Below are positions 15,244 through 23,741 of a stretch of DNA of 32,156 nucleotides, piece after piece. The notes beneath the pieces were generated by a model. The model was not told the DNA's origin. It made no database searches and saw nothing but the letters and a program-made list of their open reading frames with translations. The stretch's first letter is position 1, and the number at the start of each line of letters is the position of its first letter. This DNA is from Opitutia bacterium. GTDB taxonomy: Bacteria; Verrucomicrobiota; Verrucomicrobiia; Opitutales; UBA953. The stretch covers positions 1 through 32,156 of the forward strand of contig CANGRI010000012.1 of the NCBI GenBank assembly GCA_947456525.1, given 5' to 3'. Both the position numbers and the translations under genes were made by a program.

Positions 15244-16728
15244 ATGAGCGAAAAGCCCGACCTCAACGCCATCTCCCACGACCTGCATGCGGTCCGTAAG
15301 GAGAAGCTCGCCCTCCTCCGCGCCGCGGGCGAAGACCCCTTTCGCGCCGAGTGGAGCCAGACCCATGTCTCGAACGAATGCCCGGCCCTGCTACCCGAAG
15401 GCGTCGAGGAAGGCCCCGAGGTCTCCGTCGCCGGCCGCATCGTCGCCCTGCGCGTCATGGGCAAGGCGAGCTTCGTCAAGATCCTCGACCGCGGCGGCAT
15501 CATCCAGACCTACTTCACCCGCGACGCCTTGGGCGACGCGTACGATACGCATTTCAAGAAGATGGTCGACTCCGGCGACTTCGTCGGCGTCCGCGGCAAG
15601 CTCTTCCGCACGAAGACCGGCGAGGTCACCGTCCGCGTGGCCGAATACAAGCTGGTCTCGAAGTCCCTCCGCCCGCTGCCCGAGAAGTGGGCCGGCCTGA
15701 CCGACGCCGAGAAGATCTATCGCCAGCGCTACCTGGACCTCGTCGTCAACGAGGAGTCCCGCCGCCGCCTCTTCATCCGCAGCCGCGTGGTCGAATCGAT
15801 CCGCCGCTTCCTCTGGAGCCGCCAGTTCACCGAGGTCGAGACCCCGGCCCTGCACGCCATCGCCGGCGGCGCCGCGGCCCGTCCGTTCGAGACGCATTCC
15901 AACGCGCTCGACTGCGACTTCTACCTGCGCATCGCCCTCGAGCTGCACCTCAAGCGCTGCCTCGTCGGCGGCATGGACCGCGTCTTCGAGATCGGCCGCG
16001 TCTTCCGCAACGAAGGCGTCTCGGTGAAGCATAGCCCCGAGTTCACGATGCTCGAGGCCTACCAGGCCTACACCGACTACCGCGGCATGATGGAACTCGT
16101 CCGCTCGATGATCCAGAAGGTCTGCGCCGAAGTCCTCGGCACGACCAGCGTCGTCCGCCCCGACGGCGTCGCGATCGAACTCGGCGGCGAATGGCGCGAA
16201 GCGAAGTACAAGGACCTCATCCTCGAGCGCACGGGCGACCCGCAGTGGTTCTCCCGCACGAAGGAGGAGAAGATCGCCGCGTGCAAGGCCCTCGGCCTCC
16301 ACGAGCCGCGCGCCGACTGGGAAGATTTCGAAGTCACCAACGAGGTGTTCGGCAAGCTCATCGAGCCGGGCCTCATCCAGCCGACCTTCGTCACGCACAT
16401 CCCGAAGGAGCTCTGCCCCCTCGCCAAGGTCACCGTCGGCGACGACTCGACGATCGACGTCTTCGAACTCTGCATCAACGGCCAGGAGATCGCTCCGGCC
16501 TACTCCGAGCAGAACGACCCCGGCGTGCAGCGCAAGATGCTGGAGATCCAGGCCGGCGCCGAGACCCAGAAGATCGACGAGGACTTCCTCCTCGCGCTCG
16601 AGCACGGCATGCCCCCCGCGGGCGGCCTCGGCATCGGCATCGACCGCCTGGTGATCCTGCTGACCGGCGCGGCCAACATCCGCGACGTCATCCTGTTCCC
16701 GACGCTCGCGCCCGAAGCGCAGGCCTGA
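15244..16728 (+). CDS. lysS: Lysyl-tRNA synthetase, class II
   Basis: The 494-residue protein has an N-terminal OB-fold anticodon-binding domain (about 50-150, VSVAGRIVALRVMGKASFVKI) and a class II catalytic core. Motif 1 is near VETPALHAIAGGAAARPF, motif 2 is FEIGRVFRNEG followed by SPEFTMLE, and motif 3 is GLGIGIDRLVILLTG. It charges tRNA-Lys with lysine in the cytoplasm. The length is normal. It heads a plus-strand group with the Lol permease gene 10 nt after its stop, a coupling seen in several bacteria. No Shine-Dalgarno sequence precedes the ATG. Confidence 0.97.
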   Translation: MSEKPDLNAISHDLHAVRKEKLALLRAAGEDPFRAEWSQTHVSNECPALLPEGVEEGPEVSVAGRIVALRVMGKASFVKILDRGGIIQTYFTRDALGDAYDTHFKKMVDSGDFVGVRGKLFRTKTGEVTVRVAEYKLVSKSLRPLPEKWAGLTDAEKIYRQRYLDLVVNEESRRRLFIRSRVVESIRRFLWSRQFTEVETPALHAIAGGAAARPFETHSNALDCDFYLRIALELHLKRCLVGGMDRVFEIGRVFRNEGVSVKHSPEFTMLEAYQAYTDYRGMMELVRSMIQKVCAEVLGTTSVVRPDGVAIELGGEWREAKYKDLILERTGDPQWFSRTKEEKIAACKALGLHEPRADWEDFEVTNEVFGKLIEPGLIQPTFVTHIPKELCPLAKVTVGDDSTIDVFELCINGQEIAPAYSEQNDPGVQRKMLEIQAGAETQKIDEDFLLALEHGMPPAGGLGIGIDRLVILLTGAANIRDVILFPTLAPEAQA

Positions 16729-16738
16729 GTCCTTTCCC

Positions 16739-17959
16739 TTGCCCTGGTTCCTCCATCTCGCCCTCCGCCAGCTCTTCCCGCCCGGTAAGCGCTTCCCGGC
16801 GTTCGCGACGGTGTCGATCCTCGGCGTGGCGCTCGGCGTGGCCTCGTTGCTCGTCGTGCAGACGGTGATGAACGGTTTCGGGGAGGAACATCGCCTGCGT
16901 ATCCGCGAATCTTTCGGCGACTGCCTCGTCACCGGCCCCGCGCCGATCGAGAAGCCCGAGGCTCTCGCGAAGGAACTCGCCGCCCGGCCCGAAGTCGCCT
17001 CGGCCTCGCTTTTCGCCGAAGGTCCGGCGCTCGCGCGTAACGGCGACTTCTCCGGCATCGCCCAGGTGCGCGGCATCGACCCGACCGATCCCGGCCAGCC
17101 CGCCCGCAAATACGTCTATGGCGGCCGCTTCGACGACCTCGACGACGGACGCATCATCCTCGGCGTCGGTCTCGCCCGCGCCCTCCGCGTGCGCATCGGC
17201 GATCGCGTCGAGGTCTGGTCGCCGGCGATGGCCGAGCGCGCCGAGAAGGGCAAGGCCCCGTTACCCGCCGAATTCGAGGTCTGCGCGGTGATCCAGACCG
17301 GCTTCACCGAGGTCGACAACGCCGCCGCGCTCATCCCGCTCCGCCGCTTCCGCGAGATCTGGAACCTCGGCCCGCGGGCCCACGGCCTCACCTTGCGCCT
17401 GAAGGAGCCAGCCCTCGCCGCCGCGACCGCCGGACGCCTCGCGGTCGGTCATCCCGAACTGCGCTTCCGTCCCTGGCAGGACATCAAGAAGGACTTCCTC
17501 GAGGCCATCCGCTTCGAGAAGACGATGCTCTTCTTCCTGATGTTCATCATCACGCTCGTCGCTTCCTTCTCTATCGGCAGCACGCTCTTCTCGGCCGTCA
17601 TCCGGCGCTCCCGCGAGGTCGGCGTGCTCGCCTCGCTCGGCGCCGCGCGCTGGCAGGTGGTCGCGCTGTTCGGCCTGCAGGGCCTGCTCATCGGCGCCCT
17701 CGGCACGCTGCTCGGCTTCCTGCTCACCTGGACGATCCTGTCCTTCCGCGACGGCATCCTCGGCGCGATCAACAGTCTCTTCGGCGGCGGCGACATGGTG
17801 GCCAACGTCTACCAGTTCTCGAAGGTGCCGCTCCATTACGACGCGTCGGATTTCTTCATCGCGGCCGCGTTCACCCTGCTGACCACGGCGATCGCCGGCC
17901 TCGTGCCCGCGCTCTGGGCCGCCGGCCGCAAACCCTCGGAGGCCATGCGCGATGCCTGA
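16739..17959 (+). CDS. Lipoprotein-releasing ABC transporter permease (LolC/LolE family)
   Basis: The 406-residue protein has the LolC/E layout: an N-terminal helix (about 21-43, VSILGVALGVASLLVVQTVMNGF), a large periplasmic domain (about 45-255), then three C-terminal helices, with RSREVGVLASLGA as the cytoplasmic coupling region and a final [20 protein letters not shown]. It extracts lipoproteins from the inner membrane for transfer to LolA. Only one permease gene is present, so the complex may be a homodimer (LolF-like), or a partner lies elsewhere. The start is TTG, 10 nt after lysS, with a pyrimidine run CCTTTCCC before it and no Shine-Dalgarno sequence; translation starts right at the conserved N-terminus, so TTG is probably correct. 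It overlaps lolD by 8 bp. Confidence 0.9.
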   Translation: MPWFLHLALRQLFPPGKRFPAFATVSILGVALGVASLLVVQTVMNGFGEEHRLRIRESFGDCLVTGPAPIEKPEALAKELAARPEVASASLFAEGPALARNGDFSGIAQVRGIDPTDPGQPARKYVYGGRFDDLDDGRIILGVGLARALRVRIGDRVEVWSPAMAERAEKGKAPLPAEFEVCAVIQTGFTEVDNAAALIPLRRFREIWNLGPRAHGLTLRLKEPALAAATAGRLAVGHPELRFRPWQDIKKDFLEAIRFEKTMLFFLMFIITLVASFSIGSTLFSAVIRRSREVGVLASLGAARWQVVALFGLQGLLIGALGTLLGFLLTWTILSFRDGILGAINSLFGGGDMVANVYQFSKVPLHYDASDFFIAAAFTLLTTAIAGLVPALWAAGRKPSEAMRDA

Positions 17960-18623
17960 TATCGTCCTCCAGGCCCGCGGCCTCGCCAAGGCCTTCGCTT
18001 CGCCCGCCGGCCGCCTGCCGGTGCTGACGGACGTGTCGCTCGAGGTGTTCGCCGGCGAGTCCGTCTCGATCCGCGGTTCTTCCGGTTCGGGCAAGACCAC
18101 GCTGCTCCAGCAGCTCGGCGGCCTCGACCAGCCTGACGCCGGCGAAGTCCGCATCCTCGCGCCCGGCGCCGGCCTCGTCGCCCCGCGCAGCTCGCTCGGA
18201 CGCGGCGTCGGTTTCGTCTTCCAGAACTACCAGCTCATGCCCGAGCTCACCGCGCTCGAGAACGTGGCGCTCGCCGCCCGCGTGGCCGGTGCCTCCGCCT
18301 CTTCCGCGACCGAAGCCGCGCGCGCCTTGCTGGTGCAAGTGGGACTCGGCGCCCGTCTCGAGCATCTCCCCGCCAAGCTTTCCGGCGGCGAATGCCAGCG
18401 TGTCGCCATCGCCCGCGCCTTGGTCAACCGCCCGTCGCTGATCCTGGCCGACGAACCCACGGGCAACCTCGACGAGCGCACCGGCGCCGAGATCATGGAC
18501 CTGCTCTTGGGCGTCGTCGCCGACCGTGGCGCCGCGCTGATCCTGGTGACGCATAGCCGCGAGTTCGCCGAACGGGCCGCCCGCCGTTTCGTGCTGTCCG
18601 GCGGCGTGCTTTCGCCCGCCTGA
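17952..18623 (+). CDS. lolD: Lipoprotein-releasing system ATP-binding protein LolD
   Basis: The 223-residue ABC ATPase has Walker A GSSGSGKT (42-49), Q-loop in [13 protein letters not shown], signature [15 protein letters not shown], Walker [13 protein letters not shown] and H-loop VTHSREFA. It drives lipoprotein release by the adjacent permease on the cytoplasmic face of the inner membrane. The ATG lies within the end of the permease gene (8-bp overlap), which supports the pairing. MacB/FtsE-type ATPases look similar; the neighbour decides for LolD. Confidence 0.92.
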   Translation: MPDIVLQARGLAKAFASPAGRLPVLTDVSLEVFAGESVSIRGSSGSGKTTLLQQLGGLDQPDAGEVRILAPGAGLVAPRSSLGRGVGFVFQNYQLMPELTALENVALAARVAGASASSATEAARALLVQVGLGARLEHLPAKLSGGECQRVAIARALVNRPSLILADEPTGNLDERTGAEIMDLLLGVVADRGAALILVTHSREFAERAARRFVLSGGVLSPA

Positions 18624-18663
18624 TTTGACAAGCGGGTGGGGCGGGGTTGTCTTGAGGTCACTC

Positions 18664-19314
18664 ATGAACGCCGCCCTGACTCCTGCCCAGCTCCTTGCCT
18701 CCCTTGAATGGCGCTACGCCACCAAGGCCTTCGATACCCGCAAGCTCCCTGACGCCACCTGGGCCGCGCTGGAAGAGTCCCTTCGCCTGACGCCGTCGTC
18801 CTACGGCCTTCAGCCTTGGAAGTTCATCGTCGTCAACGACCCGGCCGTCCGCGCCAAGCTCCGCCCGGTCTCCTGGAATCAGACGCAGGTCACCGACGCT
18901 TCCCATCTCGTCGTCTTCGCCCGTCGCACCGAGGTCACCGAGAAGGACGTGAACGATTTCTTCAACCAGATGGTCGGCGAGCGTAACGCCGACGCGACCA
19001 AACTCGAACCCTACCGCCAGATGATGATCGGCGGCGTGGTGAACGGCAAGGACGCCGCCGGCCAGAAGGAATGGGCCGCCCGCCAGCTTTACATCGCCCT
19101 CGGCCAGCTCATGGGCGCCGCCGCGGCCCTCGCGGTCGACACCTGCGCCCTCGAAGGCATCGACCCCGCCGCCTACACCGAGATCCTCGGTCTGAAGGGC
19201 AGCGGCTACGAAGTCGTCGTCGCTTGCGCCGTCGGGTACCGCTCCGCGGAAGACAAGTACGCCGCGATGAAGAAGATCCGCTACCCGGCCGCCCGCGTCA
19301 TCGCGCGCGTCTGA
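18664..19314 (+). CDS. NAD(P)H-dependent nitroreductase family flavoprotein (NfsB-like)
   Basis: The protein of 216 residues matches the FMN-dependent nitroreductase fold of the E. coli NfsB group: RYATKAFD near the N-terminus, LTPSSYGLQPWKFIVV (FMN site), DASHLVVFARRTEV, and near the end LGLKGSGYEVVVACAVGYRSAEDKYA. Such enzymes reduce nitroaromatics, quinones or flavins; the natural substrate is unknown. The track begins at a TTG at 18625, but I choose ATG 18664 because GAGG lies 6 nt before it and the homologous region starts there. It follows lolD by 40 nt on the same strand. Its stop directly abuts the convergent helicase gene. Confidence 0.9.
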   Translation: MNAALTPAQLLASLEWRYATKAFDTRKLPDATWAALEESLRLTPSSYGLQPWKFIVVNDPAVRAKLRPVSWNQTQVTDASHLVVFARRTEVTEKDVNDFFNQMVGERNADATKLEPYRQMMIGGVVNGKDAAGQKEWAARQLYIALGQLMGAAAALAVDTCALEGIDPAAYTEILGLKGSGYEVVVACAVGYRSAEDKYAAMKKIRYPAARVIARV

Positions 19315-21609
19315 TCAGCTGCGGCCGGACCAACGCACGAATTCCTCGTCATCGGCGAGGACTTCGGGGTCGCCGTATTCCGTCGAGAGCAGGCTGCGGT
19401 AGGCTTCGTCGGCGAAGCGTCGGCAGTGCAGGAGCACGCGCGCCGAATGGCCGGGCGCGCGCACGAGGCGGCCGAGCGCCTGGTTGACCTTCCGCATGCC
19501 CGGGCGGACGTAGGCGAGCGAGAACGCGTCTTCGGCGCCGGCTTCGACGAACATCTTGCGCCGGGCTTCCTGCAGCGCGTTGACCTCCGGCAGCGCCGGG
19601 CCGATGACGACCGCGGAACGGATCCGTCCGCCGAGCATGTCGACGCCTTCGCCGAGCGAGCCGCCGAGGATGAGGCAGAGGATCGTGTAACGGTTGAGGG
19701 AATCTTCGACGAAGCGTGCCGTGCCGTCGGGACCGAGTCCGCGCGGCTGCAGGGCGACGTCGGCCTTGGGGTCGAGGTCGCGTACTTCCTTCACGACGGC
19801 CTCCGCGTACTTGTACGAGGGGAAGAACGCCGCGACCGCGCCTTCCTGGGCCAGGCGGAGCAGGGCGGCGCCGGTCCGGGCCATGTGGCCTTCGCGCGTC
19901 TTCAGGCGCGTGTCCACGCGGCCGTCGATCGCGACGGTGTAGGCGCCTTGGCGCCACGGCGCGAGGGCGTGGACCATCACGAGATTATCCGGGTCGAGCC
20001 CGCAGTCGGCCGCGAGCGAGCCGCGCGGCCCCGGGGTCGCGGTCATCAGCAGCGTGTGGCCGAAGGCGCGGAGGCGTTCGCCGGTGGCCTTTGCGGCGGA
20101 GAGGCAGTCGAGGCTGAGCAGGCCCGGGCGCGGCGACCAGAGGAGCCAGCCGAGGTCGGCGGCTTCGAGGCGATCCGACCAGGAGGCGGCGTTCCAGACG
20201 GCCTGCTTGGCTGCGTCAGGGAGGTCGTCGGTGTTGAACGGGTGTTCGGCGGCGAGCACCGACATCCGTTCCGCGATGGCCATGGCTTCGAGGCGGTCGT
20301 CGGGCGAGATCGCATCGGCCTTCGGTAGCCGGTGGAGGAAGTCGGCCCACTGCTGGGCGGTCTGGCACCACGCTTCGGGGGCGCGGAAGCGGGTGAGCGT
20401 GAACGCGAAATCAGCCGCCGACTGCTCGTCGTCGCGCAGCGAGAGGCATTCCGCGGCGCGGTCGGGGAGGTTATGCGCCTCGTCGACGACGAGCACCGTG
20501 TCGGCCATGTCCCAGCCGGGCACTGTCTCGAGGGCGGCGCGGTTGCGGGGCGAGAAGACGTAGTTGTAGTCGCAGATCACCACGTCGGCGTGGCCGAGCA
20601 TCGCCTTGGTGATGTCCCACGGCGGGACGCCGGCGATGCGGCCGATCTCGCGGATGCGACGGAGGTCGGCGGCTTCCTCGAGGAGATGCTGCGGGTCGAT
20701 CTTCGCGTTGGCCCAGTTGCGGCGGATCTGCTCGGGGTCGTCCGTGATGCCTTCGACCTCATGCTCGGCGCGTGGTCGCAGGACCACCGCGCGCAGTTCG
20801 TTGCTCCGCGCGAGGCGGCGCAGTTCGGAGAGCACCTGGATCTGGCCCGTGCCCTTGCCGGTGAGGTAGAGGAGGCGGCCGGCGCGGCCGGCGCGGAGCA
20901 GGCCGAGTCCGTGGCGCAGGGCCGCGGAGGTCTTGCCGAAGCCGGTCGGGGCGACGAGCAGGCGCGTGGGCGAATCGAGGCCGGCCTGGTCGAGGTCGGC
21001 GCAGCACTGCAGCCATTCCGGGCGCGGCTCCTTGAAGGGCAGGCGGTCCGGCAGGTTGAGCAGGCGCGCGTGGCTGGCGCGGCGGTTCTCGGCGTGCGCG
21101 GCGAGCGTCTCGGCCTGCGCGAGGAGGTCGGCCTCGGCGGAGCGGGGCAGCGCGACCGGTTGGCGCGTGCCGTCGGCGGGGTCGATGAAGATCAGTTCGC
21201 CTTTCACCTCGCGGGCGCCGGACGAAAGCCGGGCCGCATGGCAATAGGCCGCGAGCTGCAGGAAGTGATGGGCGAAACGGCCGACGAGGAACTCCGGTTT
21301 GCGCGGCAGCTTAAGGCTGATCGTCTTGATCTCGCGGATGCGGACCTCGTCGGCCGTCTCGAGCCATTGGTCCGCGCGGCCGGTGATGGCGATCGTCCAC
21401 CCGAGCGCGCCGACCTCGCAGGCGATGGAGCGTTCGAACTGCCAGCCTTGGCCTTCGGCTTCGGCGACCTTGCGCATGGTCTCATGCCATTGGCGGCCGG
21501 CTTCGGCTCGCCAGGGCGCGCCGCCGGCGCCCGCGCCGGGTCCCGGACGGAACGTCGCGAATTCCTGCGCGCTCAGTTCGACGCGCTTGGCCTTGATGTC
21601 GATGCGCAT
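19315..21609 (-). CDS. PD-(D/E)XK nuclease-like / XPD-DinG-type helicase fusion
   Basis: From the ATG at 21609 the protein has 764 residues. The N-terminal 190 residues resemble a PD-(D/E)XK (Cas4/RecB-like) nuclease: ITGRAD (75-80), then EIKT (93-96), then HHFLQLAAYCHA (a QxxxY-like motif). The rest is a superfamily 2 helicase of the Rad3/XPD/DinG type: Walker A APTGFGKT (220-227), DEAH (376-379), MTATP (522-526), GGSLGEGVDMLGG (649-661) and QALGRLVRAPG (710-720). The region before CDYNYVFSP, where XPD-like enzymes place Fe-S cysteines, has none. It probably acts in DNA repair or recombination in the cytoplasm. The start codon shares its A with the recO-like stop (TGATG); the longer track start at 21762 lies inside recO in another frame and is rejected. 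Confidence 0.85.
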   Translation of the reverse strand: MRIDIKAKRVELSAQEFATFRPGPGAGAGGAPWRAEAGRQWHETMRKVAEAEGQGWQFERSIACEVGALGWTIAITGRADQWLETADEVRIREIKTISLKLPRKPEFLVGRFAHHFLQLAAYCHAARLSSGAREVKGELIFIDPADGTRQPVALPRSAEADLLAQAETLAAHAENRRASHARLLNLPDRLPFKEPRPEWLQCCADLDQAGLDSPTRLLVAPTGFGKTSAALRHGLGLLRAGRAGRLLYLTGKGTGQIQVLSELRRLARSNELRAVVLRPRAEHEVEGITDDPEQIRRNWANAKIDPQHLLEEAADLRRIREIGRIAGVPPWDITKAMLGHADVVICDYNYVFSPRNRAALETVPGWDMADTVLVVDEAHNLPDRAAECLSLRDDEQSAADFAFTLTRFRAPEAWCQTAQQWADFLHRLPKADAISPDDRLEAMAIAERMSVLAAEHPFNTDDLPDAAKQAVWNAASWSDRLEAADLGWLLWSPRPGLLSLDCLSAAKATGERLRAFGHTLLMTATPGPRGSLAADCGLDPDNLVMVHALAPWRQGAYTVAIDGRVDTRLKTREGHMARTGAALLRLAQEGAVAAFFPSYKYAEAVVKEVRDLDPKADVALQPRGLGPDGTARFVEDSLNRYTILCLILGGSLGEGVDMLGGRIRSAVVIGPALPEVNALQEARRKMFVEAGAEDAFSLAYVRPGMRKVNQALGRLVRAPGHSARVLLHCRRFADEAYRSLLSTEYGDPEVLADDEEFVRWSGRS

Positions 21610-22211
21610 CAGGGCAGCACGAAATGGGCCTCGCCGGCGGACCAGCGTTCGAGGTCGGTGGCAAGCTTCGCGACCGTCTCCTCGTCGGTCGTCTGCGCGT
21701 CGAGCGGCTGGCCGAGGATCGCCGCCGCGGCGGATTGGCGGGCGCCGAGCCGCGTGAACCATTGCTCGTGCACGCCCCAGCCGCCGTCCTTGAGGATGAG
21801 CCAGAGGCTCTTGAAGTAGGCGCAGTCGGCGCGCGGGCGCGCGGCCATGGCGTCGAATGTCTCGAGCGCGATGCGGTAGCAGACTTCGGCCGATTCGGGC
21901 GGCGGCGGGTTCTTGCGGAGCATCGCCGCGAGGCGGCAGGCGCGTTCGAGGGTGCGGTGGTCGCGGGCGAGGCCGGCGCGGCGGGTGAGCAGGCGGTAAT
22001 CGCGGGCGAAGCGCGTGCCGCCGTCCTTGGAGCGTTCGAGCGAGACTTCGCCTTCGTCGAAGAGGTCGGGCAGGGTGGTGCCGTTGCCGCGGTGGGTACG
22101 GATGAGGCAGCGCACGAGGCCTTCGGCGGGCTCGAGCAGCGTGAGCAAGGAGTGCGATTCCCCGGAAGGATCGCGACCCAGCACCAGGCAGCGGAGGCTC
22201 GACGCGGACAT
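21609..22211 (-). CDS. recO: Probable DNA repair protein RecO
   Basis: The 200-residue protein has the RecO layout: an N-terminal OB-like part (about 5-75, LRCLVLGRDPSGESHSLLTLL resembling the usual start of RecO) and a helical C-terminal part (about 78-160, YRLLTRRAGLARDHRTLERACRLAAML). RecO helps load RecA on SSB-coated DNA. It is shorter than E. coli RecO (about 240), and I see no zinc-cysteine cluster. The assignment rests on overall pattern and is weaker than most others here. It lies 5 nt after the DUF502 gene and is coupled by TGATG to the nuclease-helicase gene, a context that fits DNA repair. Confidence 0.6.
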   Translation of the reverse strand: MSASSLRCLVLGRDPSGESHSLLTLLEPAEGLVRCLIRTHRGNGTTLPDLFDEGEVSLERSKDGGTRFARDYRLLTRRAGLARDHRTLERACRLAAMLRKNPPPPESAEVCYRIALETFDAMAARPRADCAYFKSLWLILKDGGWGVHEQWFTRLGARQSAAAAILGQPLDAQTTDEETVAKLATDLERWSAGEAHFVLP

Positions 22212-22216
22212 CCGGA

Positions 22217-22897
22217 CTACTTGCTATCCGGCTTGGGGACGACGGAACCGAAGCTCATCAGCAGCCCGAGGGCTTCGCCGACGGTGAGCTTCGTCTCGCG
22301 GATCTCGTCCGGCGATACCTGCAGGATGACGCCGGTGGTCGGGGCGGGCGCGGCGGGGATGAAGACGTTCACGACCGGCTTGCCGACGGCCTGGCTGAAG
22401 ACCGTCGGTTGTTCATGCGTGACGAAGGCGATGGACCACATGCCCGGGCGGGGGAACTCGACCATCACGACGCGGCGGAAGGTGTCCTTGTTGCGGCCGC
22501 TCAGGGCGTCGACCATCTGGCGGATCGTGCCGTAGAGGGACCCGAGGCCGGGGATGCGTTCAAGGACGGTGGCGAACCAGCGGTGGAGGATCTTGCCGAA
22601 GAGGCGCTTCGAGAGGTAGCCGACGATCACCAGGATGATCAGCATCACCACGGCGGAGGAGACCACTACCAGCTGCCGGTAGAGGCCCGAGGTGAAGTCG
22701 GGCGCAGGGGTCTTCGAGTTATGCCAGAGCCAGGCCAGGCCGAATTCGAGCGCGGGCTGGATGAACTTGCCCATCAGGTCGAGCAGCACCGACACCACGT
22801 AGAGCGTCAGGCCGATCGGCAGGAGCAGGAAGAGGCCCGTCAGGAAGTTGTGGCCCAGGCGGGAGGCAAAGGTGTTCTTTTCGTTCGTTTCGCCCAT
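22217..22897 (-). CDS. DUF502 family membrane protein
   Basis: The 226-residue protein has two membrane segments (about 17-42, FLTGLFLLLPIGLTLYVVSVLLDL; about 75-98, LVVVSSAVVMLIILVIVGYL) followed by a conserved soluble part: ERIPGLGSLYGTIRQMVDALS, then FRRVVMVEFPRPGMWSIAFVT, then VNVFIPAAPAPTTG. These are the hallmarks of DUF502, a widespread bacterial inner-membrane family of unknown function. A TGGAG lies a few nt before the ATG. It is first in a minus-strand unit with recO 5 nt downstream. It is divergent from the SOUL gene. Confidence 0.92.
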   Translation of the reverse strand: MGETNEKNTFASRLGHNFLTGLFLLLPIGLTLYVVSVLLDLMGKFIQPALEFGLAWLWHNSKTPAPDFTSGLYRQLVVVSSAVVMLIILVIVGYLSKRLFGKILHRWFATVLERIPGLGSLYGTIRQMVDALSGRNKDTFRRVVMVEFPRPGMWSIAFVTHEQPTVFSQAVGKPVVNVFIPAAPAPTTGVILQVSPDEIRETKLTVGEALGLLMSFGSVVPKPDSK

Positions 22898-22953
22898 GGC
22901 TCCAGCAAAGGAAGTCCCGGCCCGGTGGCAAGGGCGGTCGCAGGTTTCGGGGA

Positions 22954-22981
22954 TTGGAACGTCGGCCTCGGGCCTTTTAAT
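22954..22981 (+). promoter_or_regulatory. Promoter of the SOUL gene, probably leaderless
   Basis: TTGGAA (22954-22959), a 16-nt spacer and TTTAAT (22976-22981) form a sigma-70-like promoter; the -10 matches consensus at five of six positions. It ends 6 nt before the ATG at 22988, so transcription would start at or next to the start codon. No Shine-Dalgarno sequence is present, which agrees with a leaderless message. Confidence 0.5.
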
Positions 22982-22987
22982 GGACTT

Positions 22988-23533
22988 ATGAAGACGTTCC
23001 TCCGGGTTGCCCTCGCCATCGTCGCCGCGACGACCACGCTAAGCGCCGTGTCCGAAGCCTACCCCCGCACCGCGTTCGGCGAGCTCGAGCTCAAGACCCT
23101 GCCCGCGGCCCGCTGGATGCGCACCGAGTCGTCGAAGGATTATTTCTCCGCGGACAACGGGCTCTTCATGAAGCTCTTCCGCTACATCGACTCGAACAAG
23201 ATCCCGATGACCGCGCCGGTCGAGGCGGGCATCAGGCCCGGGACGATGGTCTTCTACCTGGACGAAGCCTCGGCCAAGCGCGCCGACCTCGCGGAGACGC
23301 CGCTGGTGAAGCTTTCGTCGGTGCCTGAACGCCGCGTCGCCGCCATCGGTATCCGGGGGTCGTACAGCCGCGAGAATTACGAGGAAGCGTTGGCTGAGCT
23401 CCGCGCCTGGCTGGCGAAGCGCACGGACGTGAAGCCGGCGGGCGAACCGTACGCGGTCTACTGGAACAGCCCGTTCGTGCCGTTCTTCCTCAAGCACTCC
23501 GAAGTGCACATCCCCGTCGCGCCGGCGAAGTGA
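22988..23533 (+). CDS. Exported SOUL heme-binding family protein
   Basis: The 181-residue protein begins with a signal peptide (MKTFLRVALAIVAATTTLSAVSEA), so it is probably periplasmic. The mature part is a SOUL/HBP domain with the family blocks NKIPMTAPVEAGI (about 69-81), VFYLDEASAK, VAAIGIRGSYSRENY and YAVYWNSPFVPFF near the end. Members bind heme or tetrapyrroles in eukaryotes; bacterial roles are poorly known. The ORF track extends far upstream through antisense of DUF502; I choose ATG 22988 because the signal peptide begins there and a promoter ends just before it. It converges on a small ORF with 17 nt between stops. Confidence 0.9.
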   Translation: MKTFLRVALAIVAATTTLSAVSEAYPRTAFGELELKTLPAARWMRTESSKDYFSADNGLFMKLFRYIDSNKIPMTAPVEAGIRPGTMVFYLDEASAKRADLAETPLVKLSSVPERRVAAIGIRGSYSRENYEEALAELRAWLAKRTDVKPAGEPYAVYWNSPFVPFFLKHSEVHIPVAPAK

Positions 23534-23550
23534 TCAGGCTCCGAGTCTGA

Positions 23551-23730
23551 CTAGCCCGCGAGTTTTCCGTACAGGAAGACGATTCCGCAGATCGATCCGG
23601 TCAGCGAAAGGATGACGGCCAAAGAGAGCCGGGTCATCCTGCTGACCAAGCTGCCTTTGTTGGGGTAGATCGAGAAGAGCAGGGTGGCGGCGGTACTCGA
23701 CAATGTCAACGTCAGGAGGAGGTTATCCAT
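23551..23730 (-). CDS. Small two-helix membrane protein downstream of pyrD
   Basis: This 59-residue ORF lies inside a longer, meaningless frame in the track; its own ATG is at 23730, 11 nt after the pyrD stop. It has two hydrophobic stretches (about 4-22 and 35-56) separated by a short loop with NKGSLVSRMTR, typical of a small integral membrane protein. GC content is lower than in neighbouring genes. I do not recognise it, and there is no Shine-Dalgarno sequence. The neat spacing after pyrD and the hydrophobic pattern support a real gene, but it could be chance. Confidence 0.5.
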   Translation of the reverse strand: MDNLLLTLTLSSTAATLLFSIYPNKGSLVSRMTRLSLAVILSLTGSICGIVFLYGKLAG

Positions 23731-23741
23731 AAAAGGTAGGC

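Noticed and set aside
15391-17109. 572-aa minus-strand ORF
   Set aside because: Antisense shadow of lysS and the Lol permease gene.
18625-18653. TTGACA with TGTCTT 17 nt downstream before the nitroreductase
   Set aside because: The -35 is perfect but the -10 matches only three of six, and a start there would remove the good GAGG ribosome binding site; it may be chance.
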